Under the pieces are notes generated by a model. It worked only from the letters and a program-made list of their open reading frames with translations, was not told the origin of the DNA and searched no databases. 58,609 nucleotides of DNA, taken from Bacteroidota bacterium (GTDB taxonomy: Bacteria; Bacteroidota; Rhodothermia; Rhodothermales; Rubricoccaceae). The DNA is taken from NCBI GenBank assembly GCA_012960515.1, contig DUBD01000169.1, positions 10,730 through 69,338 on the forward strand, given 5' to 3'. A program made the translations under genes and the position numbers. This document shows, piece by piece, positions 8,734 through 16,740 of this stretch. Within the stretch, counting starts at the first letter, position 1. Each line of letters starts with the position of its first letter.

Positions 8734-9032
8734 GACGCCTCGCGGAGCGTCCCGCACACGAGCAGGCAGAGTCCCGGGATGGACGGGTCCGTCACGCGGT
8801 AGACGGAGTAGATCCCCTCGCGCCGAGAGCCCACGAGGTCGGCCTCCGCCAGCAGACGGAGGTGCTTGGACGTGTTCTGGTGGCTCTGGTCGGCGGCCTC
8901 CGCGAGTTCCTGTACGGTCGCCTCGCCGCGCTCCAGGAGCACGTTGAGCAGGCGGAGGCGGACGGGGTCGCCGAGCAGGCGGAAGCGCATCGCGGCGCCT
9001 TCCAGGAGGGAGTCGGGGACGGGTGCGTTCAT
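8730..9032 (-). CDS. ArsR-family transcriptional regulator
   Basis: A 100-residue winged helix-turn-helix regulator. The ArsR core is visible: AMRFRLLGDPVRLRLLNVLL (helix 1-2), TVQELAEAADQSHQNTSKHL (recognition helix), and the wing LVGSRREGIYSVYRV. There is no CxC metal-binding pair in the recognition helix, so an arsenic or cadmium sensor of the classic type is unlikely. A single Cys pair near the C-terminus (LCLLVCG) could have a sensing role, but this is unproven. The gene overlaps the start of ogt and is divergent from flgF, with 165 bp between them. Confidence 0.88.
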   Translation of the reverse strand: MNAPVPDSLLEGAAMRFRLLGDPVRLRLLNVLLERGEATVQELAEAADQSHQNTSKHLRLLAEADLVGSRREGIYSVYRVTDPSIPGLCLLVCGTLREAS

Positions 9033-9155
9033 GGCGCGAGGATACGGCCGGAGGCGCGGGCTGAGGCTCGAACGGCGGGGAACGATTTGCCGATCCGCAG
9101 GAAGCCCCTGCCGGGCACGAGGCGCCGAATCGCGGATTCCGAGGGTTCTGGAGCG

Positions 9156-9171
9156 TGGCAGGACACTTGGA
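9156..9171 (+). promoter_or_regulatory. Sigma-54-type promoter of the flgF operon
   Basis: TGGCAGG-N4-TTGG against the consensus TGGCACG-N4-TTGC, ending 27 nt before the flgF start codon. It shares TGGCA-N-G-N4-T-N-GGAC with the element before flgB. The window encodes a sigma-54 activator, which makes the reading plausible. Confidence 0.65.
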
Positions 9172-9197
9172 CAGGGGCGGGCACACCCCCACGCCCC

Positions 9198-9920
9198 ATG
9201 CTCCTCCGTCTCCAGAACGCCGCGGCCTCCATGAGCGAGCTGGCCCAGCGCCAGGACCGCGTCGCGAACAACCTCGCGAACGTCAACACGGTCGGCTACA
9301 AGCGCGACCGCGCGTTCGCCCAGGCGCTCGACGAGCGCATCGACGCGGACGGCGCGCCCCGCAGCCTCCGCGATTCCGGCCAGTGGGCCGACCTCTCGGG
9401 TGGCGCGATGGTGGAGACGGGCAACCCCCTCGACCTCGCCATCGCGGGCGACGGCTTCTTCCAGGTCCGCACGCCGGACGGGCAGACCCGCCTCACCCGC
9501 GCCGGCGAGTTCCTCCTCGATGCCGACGGCGTCGTGCGCTCGCCCAGCGGCCTCGAACTCCTCGGCACCGACGGCCAGCCGATCACCCTCCCGCCCTCCG
9601 GCGGCGAGATCGCGATTCACGCGAGCGGAGAGATCCGCATCGGCGGAGTTCGTGCGGGCGAGGTCGGCGTGGTGACCGTCGCGGACCCCGCGGCGCTCGT
9701 CCGGCTGGACGGCGCGACGTGGGACACCGCCGGCCAAGCGACGGCGCCAGCCGCTGGCGCTCGCGTTCAGCAAGGCATGCTGGAGTCTGCCAACGTGGAC
9801 CCCCTCGCGGAAATGACCGAGCTCATCGCGCACGTCCGCCTCTTCGAGAGCCAGCAGAAGTCCCTCCAAACCACAGACGAGGTCCTCGGCGCTGCGACGC
9901 GAGACCTCGGCACGTTCTAA
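9198..9920 (+). CDS. flgF: Flagellar proximal rod protein FlgF
   Basis: A 240-residue rod protein exported through the flagellar secretion system. The N-terminal rod signature is MSELAQRQDRVANNLANVNT followed by VGYKRDR. The central part has LDLAIAGDGFFQVRTPDG and LTRAGEFLLDADGVV, and the C-terminus has QGMLESANVDPLAEMTELI, the conserved helix of rod/hook proteins. Length fits FlgF and it directly precedes flgG. First gene of the flgF-flgL run, behind a sigma-54-like element. The spacing to flgG is 5 bp. Confidence 0.9.
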   Translation: MLLRLQNAAASMSELAQRQDRVANNLANVNTVGYKRDRAFAQALDERIDADGAPRSLRDSGQWADLSGGAMVETGNPLDLAIAGDGFFQVRTPDGQTRLTRAGEFLLDADGVVRSPSGLELLGTDGQPITLPPSGGEIAIHASGEIRIGGVRAGEVGVVTVADPAALVRLDGATWDTAGQATAPAAGARVQQGMLESANVDPLAEMTELIAHVRLFESQQKSLQTTDEVLGAATRDLGTF

Positions 9921-9925
9921 CCGCC

Positions 9926-10708
9926 ATGCTCCGCGCACTCCGTACTGCCGCCCTCGGCATGAGCGCTCAACAGACGAGCGTCGACAACACGGCGAACAAC
10001 CTCGCCAACGCCAACACGACGGGCTTCAAGAAGGCGCGCGTGGCCTTCCAGGACCTCCTCTACCAGCGGGTCCGCGCCGCCGGCGGCCAGGGCGAGTCCG
10101 CGCCCCCCAGCGCGCTCCAGCTCGGGCACGGCGCCGTCGCCGTCGCCACGGGAGGCACGTTTACGCAGGGCGGGATGAGCGAGACCGGCAACGCGCTGGA
10201 CTTCGCGATCAACGGCGCTGGCTTCTTCCAGATCCAGATGCCGGACGGCACGGCGGCCTACACCCGCGATGGCACCTTCTCCGTCACGGCGGACGGCCAG
10301 CTCGTGACCCAGAGCGGGTTCGCGCTGGAGCCCAGCATCGACGTGCCGCCGGACGCCCTCGGCGTGGAGGTCCGCGCGGATGGCACCGTCTACGCCCGGA
10401 TGTCCGGAGAGGCCGAGCCCTTCGAACTCGGCCAGATCGAGCTGGCGCGCTTCCAGAACCCCGCCGGCCTCCGCGCGACGGGCGGCAACCGCTACGAGGC
10501 GACCGAGGCCAGCGGCCAGCCCATTCTCGCGCCCCCCGGCATGGACGGCGTGGGCACGCTGCATCAGGGCTTCCTCGAGGCCTCCAACGTGGACGTGGTG
10601 CAGGAGATGGTGGACCTCATCGCCAGCCAGCGCGCCTACGAGCTCAACTCCAAGATGGTCCAGGCGAGCGAGGAGATGCTCCAGGTCGCCAACAACGTCA
10701 AGCGATGA
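9926..10708 (+). CDS. flgG: Flagellar distal rod protein FlgG
   Basis: A 260-residue distal rod protein, the typical FlgG length. The N-terminus reads MLRALRTAALGMSAQQTSVD followed by NTANNLANANTTGFKKAR, which is diagnostic. Further motifs are GNALDFAINGAGFFQIQMPD, YTRDGTFSVTADGQLVTQSG, and the C-terminal GFLEASNVDVVQEMVDLI and YELNSKMVQASEEML. It builds the rod section that crosses the periplasm inside the P and L rings encoded just downstream. Its TGA overlaps the flgA start (ATGA), so the two are probably translationally coupled. Confidence 0.96.
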   Translation: MLRALRTAALGMSAQQTSVDNTANNLANANTTGFKKARVAFQDLLYQRVRAAGGQGESAPPSALQLGHGAVAVATGGTFTQGGMSETGNALDFAINGAGFFQIQMPDGTAAYTRDGTFSVTADGQLVTQSGFALEPSIDVPPDALGVEVRADGTVYARMSGEAEPFELGQIELARFQNPAGLRATGGNRYEATEASGQPILAPPGMDGVGTLHQGFLEASNVDVVQEMVDLIASQRAYELNSKMVQASEEMLQVANNVKR

Positions 10709-11382
10709 TCCTCGCGCTCCTCCTTCTCTTCGCCCTCGCGCCCGCGGACGAGCACGCGGTGGCCCTCGCCGCCGAGGCCGCGCTCGTGGAGGCGTGGCCG
10801 GACGCCGCCAGCGGCGCGACCGTGGAGGTCGTGCAGCTGAGCCCCGGCGTGCGCGAGGCGGAAGGAGAGCTCCGCGTCCGCTTCCCCCGCGAAGTTCGTC
10901 CCGAAGGCCGCGTCGGCACCGACGTGGACGTGCGCCGTCCCGATGGGGCGTGGGAGCGCGCCGGGTGGGCCTACCTGTCCGTCCGCTGGTCCGCCGTCGC
11001 CCTCGTGCCCGTCCGCGACATCGCGCGCGGCGAAACGATCACCGCAGCCGACGTCCGTCGCGAACGCCTGCCCCGTGCGGAGATCCCCGGCCGCCCGCTG
11101 GCGCTCGACGTGATCGAGGCCGGGGAGTGGACGGCGCGGCGCCCGCTCCGCGCCGGCGCCCCGCTCACCTCCCGCGACGTGGAGCGCCCGCCGGTCGTCT
11201 CGCTCGGGGAGTCCGTGCGGGTGCTGTACGTCCGCGGCGGCCTCCGCTTCTGGCTCGATGGCGAGGCCCGCGGGCCCGGCGCCCCAGGCGACCTCATCGA
11301 CGTGTACTGCTCCACCACCCGCGCCACCTACCGTGTTCGCCTGCTCGGCCCTGGAGAAGGGGAGTGGGTGAGCACCCACTGA
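10705..11382 (+). CDS. flgA: Flagellar P-ring assembly chaperone FlgA
   Basis: A 225-residue periplasmic chaperone for FlgI. It starts with a short hydrophobic signal-like segment (MILALLLLFALAPADE). An SAF domain follows, with VPVRDIARGETITAADVRRE and LRAGAPLTSRDVERP, and the C-terminal beta region has VYCSTTRATYRVRLLG. The position between flgG and flgH/flgI agrees with the role. The signal peptide is weak for its class: the hydrophobic core is fine but there is no basic n-region. Overlaps flgG by 4 nt and is followed 3 nt later by flgH. Confidence 0.88.
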   Translation: MILALLLLFALAPADEHAVALAAEAALVEAWPDAASGATVEVVQLSPGVREAEGELRVRFPREVRPEGRVGTDVDVRRPDGAWERAGWAYLSVRWSAVALVPVRDIARGETITAADVRRERLPRAEIPGRPLALDVIEAGEWTARRPLRAGAPLTSRDVERPPVVSLGESVRVLYVRGGLRFWLDGEARGPGAPGDLIDVYCSTTRATYRVRLLGPGEGEWVSTH

Positions 11383-11385
11383 CCG

Positions 11386-12048
11386 ATGCTCCGTACGCTC
11401 CTCCTGCTCTGTCTCGCGCTCCCGGCCGCCGCCCAGGACGCTCCCACTACCGCCGCGCCAGACGCCGCCAGCGGGCCGCGCCGGATCGTCTCGCTCTACT
11501 CGGACCTCCGCGCGATGTCCACCGGCGACCTCCTCACGGTCGTGCTGGAAGAGCGGACCTCCGCGCGCCGCACGACGACCTCCTCCGAACAGACCGAGAC
11601 CGCCTACGGCGGCAGCGCCTCCGTCTCGCCGACGCTCGGCGGCACGTTCTCGCTCGGCGGCGACTTCGCGCGGCGCTCCGGCGAAGACAGCCGGACGGTC
11701 CAGAGCGACCTCCTCGTGGGCACGCTCACGGCGCGGGTCGTCGGCGTGGACCCGGCGGGCAACCTCCTCGTGGAGGGCGAGCGCCAGCTGGACGTGGACG
11801 GCACGACGCACATCCTCCAGGTCTCCGGCCTGGTCCGCCCGCAGGACGTGGGGCCGTCCAACTCCGTGCTCTCGCACCAGATCGCGGACGCCCGCGTGGC
11901 CTACCGCACCGAGGGCGGGGGCGGCCTCCCGTTCCTCAGCTCCAAGCTCCTCACCACGATCGGCGCCGCGGCCGTGCTCATCGGCGCGGTCGTGCTCGGC
12001 AGCAGCCTGAGCGGCAGCGCCGGCGACGCCCTCCCGACCGGCGAGTAA
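11386..12048 (+). CDS. flgH: Flagellar L-ring protein FlgH
   Basis: A 220-residue outer-membrane ring protein. Family features are SLYSDLRAMSTGDLLTVVL, ERTSARRTTTSSEQ, FSLGGDFARRSGEDSRTVQS, GNLLVEGERQLDVDG, QVSGLVRPQDVGPSNSVLS and QIADARVAYRTEG. Two things are odd. The signal peptide ends AAAQ without a lipobox Cys in the right place (the only nearby Cys is residue 9, inside the hydrophobic core). The usual short C-terminus is replaced by a hydrophobic helix (LLTTIGAAAVLIGAVVLGSS) plus a polar tail. Either the L ring is held by this helix instead of a lipid, or the helix has another role. Confidence 0.9.
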   Translation: MLRTLLLLCLALPAAAQDAPTTAAPDAASGPRRIVSLYSDLRAMSTGDLLTVVLEERTSARRTTTSSEQTETAYGGSASVSPTLGGTFSLGGDFARRSGEDSRTVQSDLLVGTLTARVVGVDPAGNLLVEGERQLDVDGTTHILQVSGLVRPQDVGPSNSVLSHQIADARVAYRTEGGGGLPFLSSKLLTTIGAAAVLIGAVVLGSSLSGSAGDALPTGE

Positions 12049-12050
12049 TC

Positions 12051-13169
12051 ATGCGCACGACCGTCCTCCTCGTTCTCGCCGTCCTGCTGGCGGTGCCCGC
12101 CGCCGGCCAGACGCCCGCCGCGCAGCAGGGTGTCCGGATCAAAGACCTCGTCGTGCCCGCGGGCGCGGTGCCGGTCCAACTCCTCGGCTACGGCATCGTG
12201 GTCGGGCTGGACCGCACCGGCGACCGGGCGCGAGGCCGCAACGGTGCGCCCTACACCGTGCAGAGCATCGCGAACATGCTGGAGCGGTTCGGCATCGCCG
12301 TGGACCCCGCGACGCTCGGCACGCGCAACGCCGCCGCCGTCATGGTCACCGCCACCCTGGACCCGTTCGCGGGGCCGGGCTCGGCCGTGGACGTGACCGT
12401 GGCTGCGCTGGGCGACGCGCGCTCGCTCTCGGGCGGCGTGCTGCTCCAGACGCCGTTGCAGGACATGGCCTCCGGCGGGGAGGTGGTCGCGCTCGCCCAG
12501 GGCCCCGTGCTGACGGGGACGCTCCAGGCCTCGGCCGCCGGCTCCACCACGCGGACCGGCCCTACGAACACGGGCCGTGTGCCCGGCGGGGGTGCCGTCA
12601 TCCGCGCCGCCAGCGCCACGTTCCCGACCGACGTGCTGGACCTCTCCCTCCGCCGCCCGGACTTCTCGACCGCCGCCGCCATCGCGGCCTCCATCAACGG
12701 GCAGTTCCCCGGCAGCGCGACAGCGCTGCACGCCGGTGCCGTCCGCGTCGAGGTGCCGCCGGAGGTCGGGGCCGTGGGGATGATGGCCGCGCTCGACGGG
12801 CTGGCGGCGCGCGTGGACGCCCCCGCGCGCGTGGTGGTCAACGAGCGGACCGGCACCATCGTGGCCGGGGGCGCGGTGCGCATCTCCGAGGTCATGATCA
12901 CCTACGGGGCGCTGACCATCTCGACGCAGGTGGACCCCGTGATCTCGCAGCCGAACCCGCTCGGCGATGGCGAGACCGTCCAGACGCGCGTCGGCTCCGC
13001 GCAGATCGACGCCGCGCCCGTCCGCTCCGTCGTCCTCCCGCCCAGCGCCGACGTCGCCGAGCTGGCGGCGGCCCTCAACGAGCTGGGGCTCTCCGCCCGC
13101 GACGTGATCGCGGTGTTCCAGGCCATCGACCGAGCCGGCGCCCTCCAGGGCGAGCTCGTCGTCCTCTAG
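12051..13169 (+). CDS. flgI: Flagellar P-ring protein FlgI
   Basis: A 372-residue periplasmic ring protein of normal length. The signal peptide ends near VPAAGQ. The mature start has VRIKDLVVPAGAVPVQLLGY and GIVVGLDRTGD, then SIANMLERFGIAVDP, NAAAVMVTATLDPFAGPGS, VDVTVAALGDARSLSGGVLL and the C-terminal half with VVVNERTGTIVAGGAVRIS. It forms the bushing around the FlgG rod in the peptidoglycan layer, showing that the organism has a Gram-negative envelope. Separated by 2 nt from flgH and followed by the flgJ-like gene. Confidence 0.96.
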   Translation: MRTTVLLVLAVLLAVPAAGQTPAAQQGVRIKDLVVPAGAVPVQLLGYGIVVGLDRTGDRARGRNGAPYTVQSIANMLERFGIAVDPATLGTRNAAAVMVTATLDPFAGPGSAVDVTVAALGDARSLSGGVLLQTPLQDMASGGEVVALAQGPVLTGTLQASAAGSTTRTGPTNTGRVPGGGAVIRAASATFPTDVLDLSLRRPDFSTAAAIAASINGQFPGSATALHAGAVRVEVPPEVGAVGMMAALDGLAARVDAPARVVVNERTGTIVAGGAVRISEVMITYGALTISTQVDPVISQPNPLGDGETVQTRVGSAQIDAAPVRSVVLPPSADVAELAAALNELGLSARDVIAVFQAIDRAGALQGELVVL

Positions 13170-13180
13170 CCCATCGCGCG

Positions 13181-13615
13181 ATGACCGTGTCTCCGCTCGC
13201 CGCCTCGGCGCCCACCCCTTCCGCCAGCCGCTCCGCCACCTCTCCCGAGGAGGCCGCCGAGCAGTTCGAGGCCGTCCTCACCCGCCAGTTCGTCCAGGTC
13301 ATGACCAAAGACCTCTTCGACGAGGAGGGCGAGGGGATGCTGTCCGGGCAGGCGGACCTCCAGCGCGATACGCTCACGGACGCGCTCACGCAGCACCTCA
13401 CGGACGCCGGGACGCTCGGCATCGCGGACCTCCTCCTCACAGCGTGGGGCGAGTCCGCTCCGCCGGAAGCCCCCGCCGACCGCTCCCCGTCTCCCGCGAC
13501 AGCCGAATCCGGCGGCACAGCCCCGTTCCGTTCTCGCGAGATGACGATGGAAGAGGCCCTCCGGACCTACGCGCCGGCTGCACAGCGGCCCGCATCGCTC
13601 GATTCTACCCAGTAG
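13181..13615 (+). CDS. flgJ: Rod-binding protein (FlgJ N-terminal domain only)
   Basis: A 144-residue protein matching only the rod-cap half of FlgJ. The segment EEAAEQFEAVLTRQFVQVMT followed by LFDEEGEGMLSG and the amphipathic region to LGIADLLL match the rod-binding domain. The muramidase half of gammaproteobacterial FlgJ is absent, so wall clearance for rod growth must come from another enzyme; none lies nearby. The C-terminus is a Pro/Ser-rich tail. It follows flgI, as in many phyla that have this short form. Confidence 0.82.
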   Translation: MTVSPLAASAPTPSASRSATSPEEAAEQFEAVLTRQFVQVMTKDLFDEEGEGMLSGQADLQRDTLTDALTQHLTDAGTLGIADLLLTAWGESAPPEAPADRSPSPATAESGGTAPFRSREMTMEEALRTYAPAAQRPASLDSTQ

Positions 13616-13626
13616 CTGCCGACGCC

Positions 13627-14052
13627 ATGACGACTCCTCTCACGAGCGCCTTCGAAGCCGAGCGGGACGCCCTCCTCGCCGTCGCGACCTCCGCGCGCGC
13701 GCAGGTGGACGCGCTGGCGGAAGGCCCCGACGCGTTCGAAGCCGCCGTCTCGGCCACGCTCGACGCCGTCTCGGACCTCGACGCCTGCCAGCGCCGCCGC
13801 CAGCGGCACGCGGCCGACCCCACCTCCGGCGACGTGGACCCCGCCGCCCGCGAGGCGCTGGAGTCCGCCGCCGCAGACGCACAGCACGCCTGCGATGTGC
13901 TCGCGTTCGCGCTCCGGCACGCCGCCGCGCTCGGGCGGGACCTCCTCCGGGTCGGGCACGAGTCCGAGCCCCTCGGCCAGGTCTACACCGCCCGGGGTGC
14001 CGTGGCGGCTACGGGTCGGGCGGTCCGCCCCCTCGGCACGCGCCTCCCATGA
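13627..14052 (+). CDS. flgN: Probable FlgN export chaperone for FlgK/FlgL
   Basis: A 141-residue, highly helical, Ala-rich protein immediately before flgK and flgL, which are the clients of FlgN. It has the expected length, coiled heptad-like Leu/Ala spacing and a C-terminal region ending in LGQVYTARGAVAATGR, where FlgN proteins commonly have a Tyr-x-x-x-Gly stretch. Sequence motifs are weak, so the call rests mostly on position and size. Its TGA overlaps the flgK ATG (ATGA). It could also be a different flagellar chaperone. Confidence 0.65.
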   Translation: MTTPLTSAFEAERDALLAVATSARAQVDALAEGPDAFEAAVSATLDAVSDLDACQRRRQRHAADPTSGDVDPAAREALESAAADAQHACDVLAFALRHAAALGRDLLRVGHESEPLGQVYTARGAVAATGRAVRPLGTRLP

Positions 14053-15416
14053 GTCTCTCCAACCTCTACCTCACCGGCCGCCGTGGTCTCCTCGCCGCCC
14101 AGGCAGGGACGAACGTGGCCGGGCAGAACCTCGCGAACGTTGAGACGCCGGGGTACTCCCGCCGGACGCTCCGCCTCTCGACGGACCCCATCCCACGAGG
14201 CGGCATCGTGTTCCACGGCGTCGCGCCGGGCGCTGGCGGCGGCGTGGGGGTGACCTCGCTGGACCGCCTCCGCAGCGCCATCATGGATGACGCCGTGCGC
14301 GATGCGCGAGCGGGGGAGGGCGGTGCTGACGAAAGCGCCCGCCTCCTCGCGTCGTTCGAGGCGCGCCTCGCGCCGGACAGCGGCGGCGGCTTGCTGGGCG
14401 CGCTGGACTCCTTCTACGCCTCCTGGTCAGACGTGGCCGCCGCGCCCACGGATTCCGGCCGTCGCGACGTGCTGCTCGCCTCGGCCCGCGCGATGGTCCA
14501 GGCTGTGCAGACCGCCAGCGGGCGGATGGACGCCGTCGCGGCCTCCACGCAGGGCGAGCTCCAGACGGCCGTCGGCGAGGTGAACGACCTGCTGAGCGAG
14601 ATCGCCAGCTTGAACGCGCAGGCCCGCGCGGCGCACGCCACCGGCGCCGAGGCGCACGACGTGCTGGATCAGCGGGACCAACTCCTCGACCAGCTCTCCA
14701 GCTTCGTCCCCGCCCAGGTGCGCCCGCAGGACGACGGGACCGTGACCGTCACCGTGGCGGGCATGATCGGCGTCCAGGGCGAGACCTCGGAGGCCTTCGA
14801 GCTCCGGCTGCCGCCCGAGACGGACCAGCCGCAGGTGTTCGCGGCCGGCGCCCGCCACCCGCTCCGCCTCGACGCGCTGGCGGGAGGGCGCGTCGGTGCC
14901 CAACTCGGACTGCTCAACGACGCCATCCCGGCGGCACGCGAGAGTCTGGACGCCCTCGTCGCCGAGGTCGTCGGCTCCGTCAACGCCGCCCACGTGCAGG
15001 GCGAGGGGCTGGACGGCCAGACCGGCCGCACGTTCTTCGATCCCACGGGGACGAACGCGGACTCGTTCGCGCTCAGTGCGGACCTCACGAGCGGCGACGC
15101 CATCGCGGCGGGAACGGCAGGGGCCGGGCCGGGCGATGCGGCCGTCGCCAACGCGATCGTGGACGGCAGCGCCTCGGCCACGGCCACCCTCACGGACCTC
15201 CTCACCGACATAGGCACGCGGACGCAGAACGCTTCCGCCGCCGCAGAAGCCAACGCGGCGGTCGCCGCTCACACGGAGGCCCTTCGCGATGGCATCTCGA
15301 GCGTCTCCACGGACGAGGAGATGACCAACCTCATCCGCTACCAGCAGGCCTACGCGGCCTCCGCGCGCGTCATCGAGACGGCCAACACCCTCTTCGACTC
15401 GCTCCTCTCGATCTAA
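14049..15416 (+). CDS. flgK: Hook-filament junction protein FlgK (HAP1)
   Basis: A 455-residue hook-associated protein. The N-terminus has LTGRRGLLAAQAGTNVAGQN then LANVETPGYSRRTLRL, the hallmark of FlgK. The region GALDSFYASWSDVAAAPTDS and the segment with IASLNAQARAAHATGAEAHD followed by LDQRDQLLDQLS are also typical. The C-terminus has SVSTDEEMTNLIRYQQAYAA and VIETANTLFDSLLSI. It joins hook and filament together with FlgL, which follows 5 nt later. Overlap with the upstream flgN-like gene suggests coupled production of chaperone and client. Confidence 0.95.
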   Translation: MSLSNLYLTGRRGLLAAQAGTNVAGQNLANVETPGYSRRTLRLSTDPIPRGGIVFHGVAPGAGGGVGVTSLDRLRSAIMDDAVRDARAGEGGADESARLLASFEARLAPDSGGGLLGALDSFYASWSDVAAAPTDSGRRDVLLASARAMVQAVQTASGRMDAVAASTQGELQTAVGEVNDLLSEIASLNAQARAAHATGAEAHDVLDQRDQLLDQLSSFVPAQVRPQDDGTVTVTVAGMIGVQGETSEAFELRLPPETDQPQVFAAGARHPLRLDALAGGRVGAQLGLLNDAIPAARESLDALVAEVVGSVNAAHVQGEGLDGQTGRTFFDPTGTNADSFALSADLTSGDAIAAGTAGAGPGDAAVANAIVDGSASATATLTDLLTDIGTRTQNASAAAEANAAVAAHTEALRDGISSVSTDEEMTNLIRYQQAYAASARVIETANTLFDSLLSI

Positions 15417-15421
15417 TCGCC

Positions 15422-16315
15422 ATGCCGAGCCCGCTCCATTCCGTCGTCGGACGCTCCCTGACCCAGATCGGCGTGGACCGCGCCCTCCCACGCACGCGCG
15501 CTCAGGTGGACGACCTCCGCGAGCAGCTGGCGACGGGGCTCCGCGTGCGCCGCGCCTCCGACGATCCGGGCAGCTACGGCCAGGCGCGGCGGCTGGAACA
15601 GGTGGAGAGCCGCCTGACTCAGGTGGAGCGCGGGCTCGGGCTGGCGGACCTCTGGTCCAACCGGACGCAGGACGAGCTAGACGCCGTCTCGACGCTCTTC
15701 GCGGAGGCCTACGAGACCGGCCTTCGCGCCGCGAACGGCGTGGTGGACCTCGAACCGCTGGCGGCCAAGACCGAGTCGCTCCGAAGCGAGGTGATCGACC
15801 GGCTCAACGCCCAGAGCGACGGCGAGTACCTCTTCGCGGGAAACCAGACGCGGACGCAACCGCTCCAGGCAGACGGCACGCTCGCCGCGGGCGACTTCTC
15901 CGGACAGCGCGAGCGCGAGATCGCGCCCGGCATCACGCTCGCCGTCAACATCCCCGGCAGCGACGCTTTGATGATCGACGGAGAGGCCGCGCCTGCGCGT
16001 CTCCAGGCGCTCGCGGACGCGATCCGTGGCGGCGACCCGACGGTCATCCGAGACGCGCTCGAATCCGTGGGTGCCGGGCGCGATCACTACATCGACCTCG
16101 GCGCTCGTGCCGGGACCACCGCGCAACGGCTGGACGCCGCCCGTTCCGGGCTGGAGGCTCAGAAGCTCTACACCGCCGAGGCCCGCTCCGAGGCGGAGGA
16201 CGCGGACGTGGTGGAGGTCCTCGGCGCGCTGGAGCGCCAGCAAGCGGCGCTGGAGGCCGCCCTCCGTGCGACCGCCGCGTCCATTCAGCCGTCGCTGATG
16301 GACTACCTCCGGTAG
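15422..16315 (+). CDS. flgL: Hook-filament junction protein FlgL (HAP3)
   Basis: A 297-residue flagellin-like junction protein. The N-terminal helix has DDLREQLATGLRVRRASDDP, matching the flagellin/FlgL pattern (QLATGKRV..ASDDP). Then come VESRLTQVERGLGLADLWSN and the FlgL-specific SDGEYLFAGNQTRTQPL. The C-terminal helix is EAEDADVVEVLGALERQQAA. Last gene of the flgF-led run; the next gene, fliC, lies 425 bp away with its own leader. No clear terminator is seen right after the stop codon. Confidence 0.93.
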   Translation: MPSPLHSVVGRSLTQIGVDRALPRTRAQVDDLREQLATGLRVRRASDDPGSYGQARRLEQVESRLTQVERGLGLADLWSNRTQDELDAVSTLFAEAYETGLRAANGVVDLEPLAAKTESLRSEVIDRLNAQSDGEYLFAGNQTRTQPLQADGTLAAGDFSGQREREIAPGITLAVNIPGSDALMIDGEAAPARLQALADAIRGGDPTVIRDALESVGAGRDHYIDLGARAGTTAQRLDAARSGLEAQKLYTAEARSEAEDADVVEVLGALERQQAALEAALRATAASIQPSLMDYLR

Positions 16316-16740
16316 CGGAGGGCACCGAGTCGGCCGAGCGCGAGGCGGGAGGGGCGTCCGCGCCATACGTCGTGCAGAGGTGGGCCGCGCGCTGGCGGAC
16401 GGTCCGAACGAGCGGAAGGGGGCGTGTCGAGGGGCGCGAGCGGGTGAGAGGAAAGGCCTCGGACTCGCGCGGGACCCGCCGTGCGTCCCCGTCGCCGCCC
16501 GGTTCATCGCGCTGGTGAGAGCCGCCGCCAGCGGGGCGGGAGGGAAGGGCGTTGCACAGGGTTCCCGGTCGGGACCCGTTGAGACGGGCTGAGTGTCATG
16601 CTCGCGTACCGGATTCTCGGTCGATACGGCGATTCGAGAGAAAAGCGGCGGCCGGGGTGGACGGCAGGCGGTGGGGATCGAAAACGGAAGCAGGTCGGAT
16701 GTGCCGGCCGCCAGAACCAACCGCCCCCCGGGTACCTCTC
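16316..16740 (+). other. Non-coding leader region of the flagellin gene
   Basis: 425 bp with no convincing gene. It holds two copies of the iterated octamer (16391-16398 plus, 16525-16532 minus), a weak sigma-54-like element at 16541-16556, and small hairpins (for example CCCGT-TGAG-ACGGG near 16575) in what would be a 5' untranslated region of about 170 nt. No sigma-28 box of the kind seen before fliS and flgM is present. Confidence 0.6.
16541..16556 (+). promoter_or_regulatory. Weak sigma-54-like element upstream of fliC
   Basis: AGGGAAG-N4-TTGCA keeps the GG-N10-GC spacing and a perfect -12 TTGCA, but only 4 of 7 bases of the -24 element. Use would give a leader of about 170 nt before the flagellin start at 16741. 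Confidence 0.3.

Noticed and set aside
10380-12050. A long plus-strand frame running through flgA and flgH in another phase
   Set aside because: Arg/Pro-rich shadow; only its last part, from 12051, is real (flgI).
16600-16740. Possible sigma-28 -10 (GTCGATAC at 16620) before fliC
   Set aside because: No TAAA at the required distance upstream.
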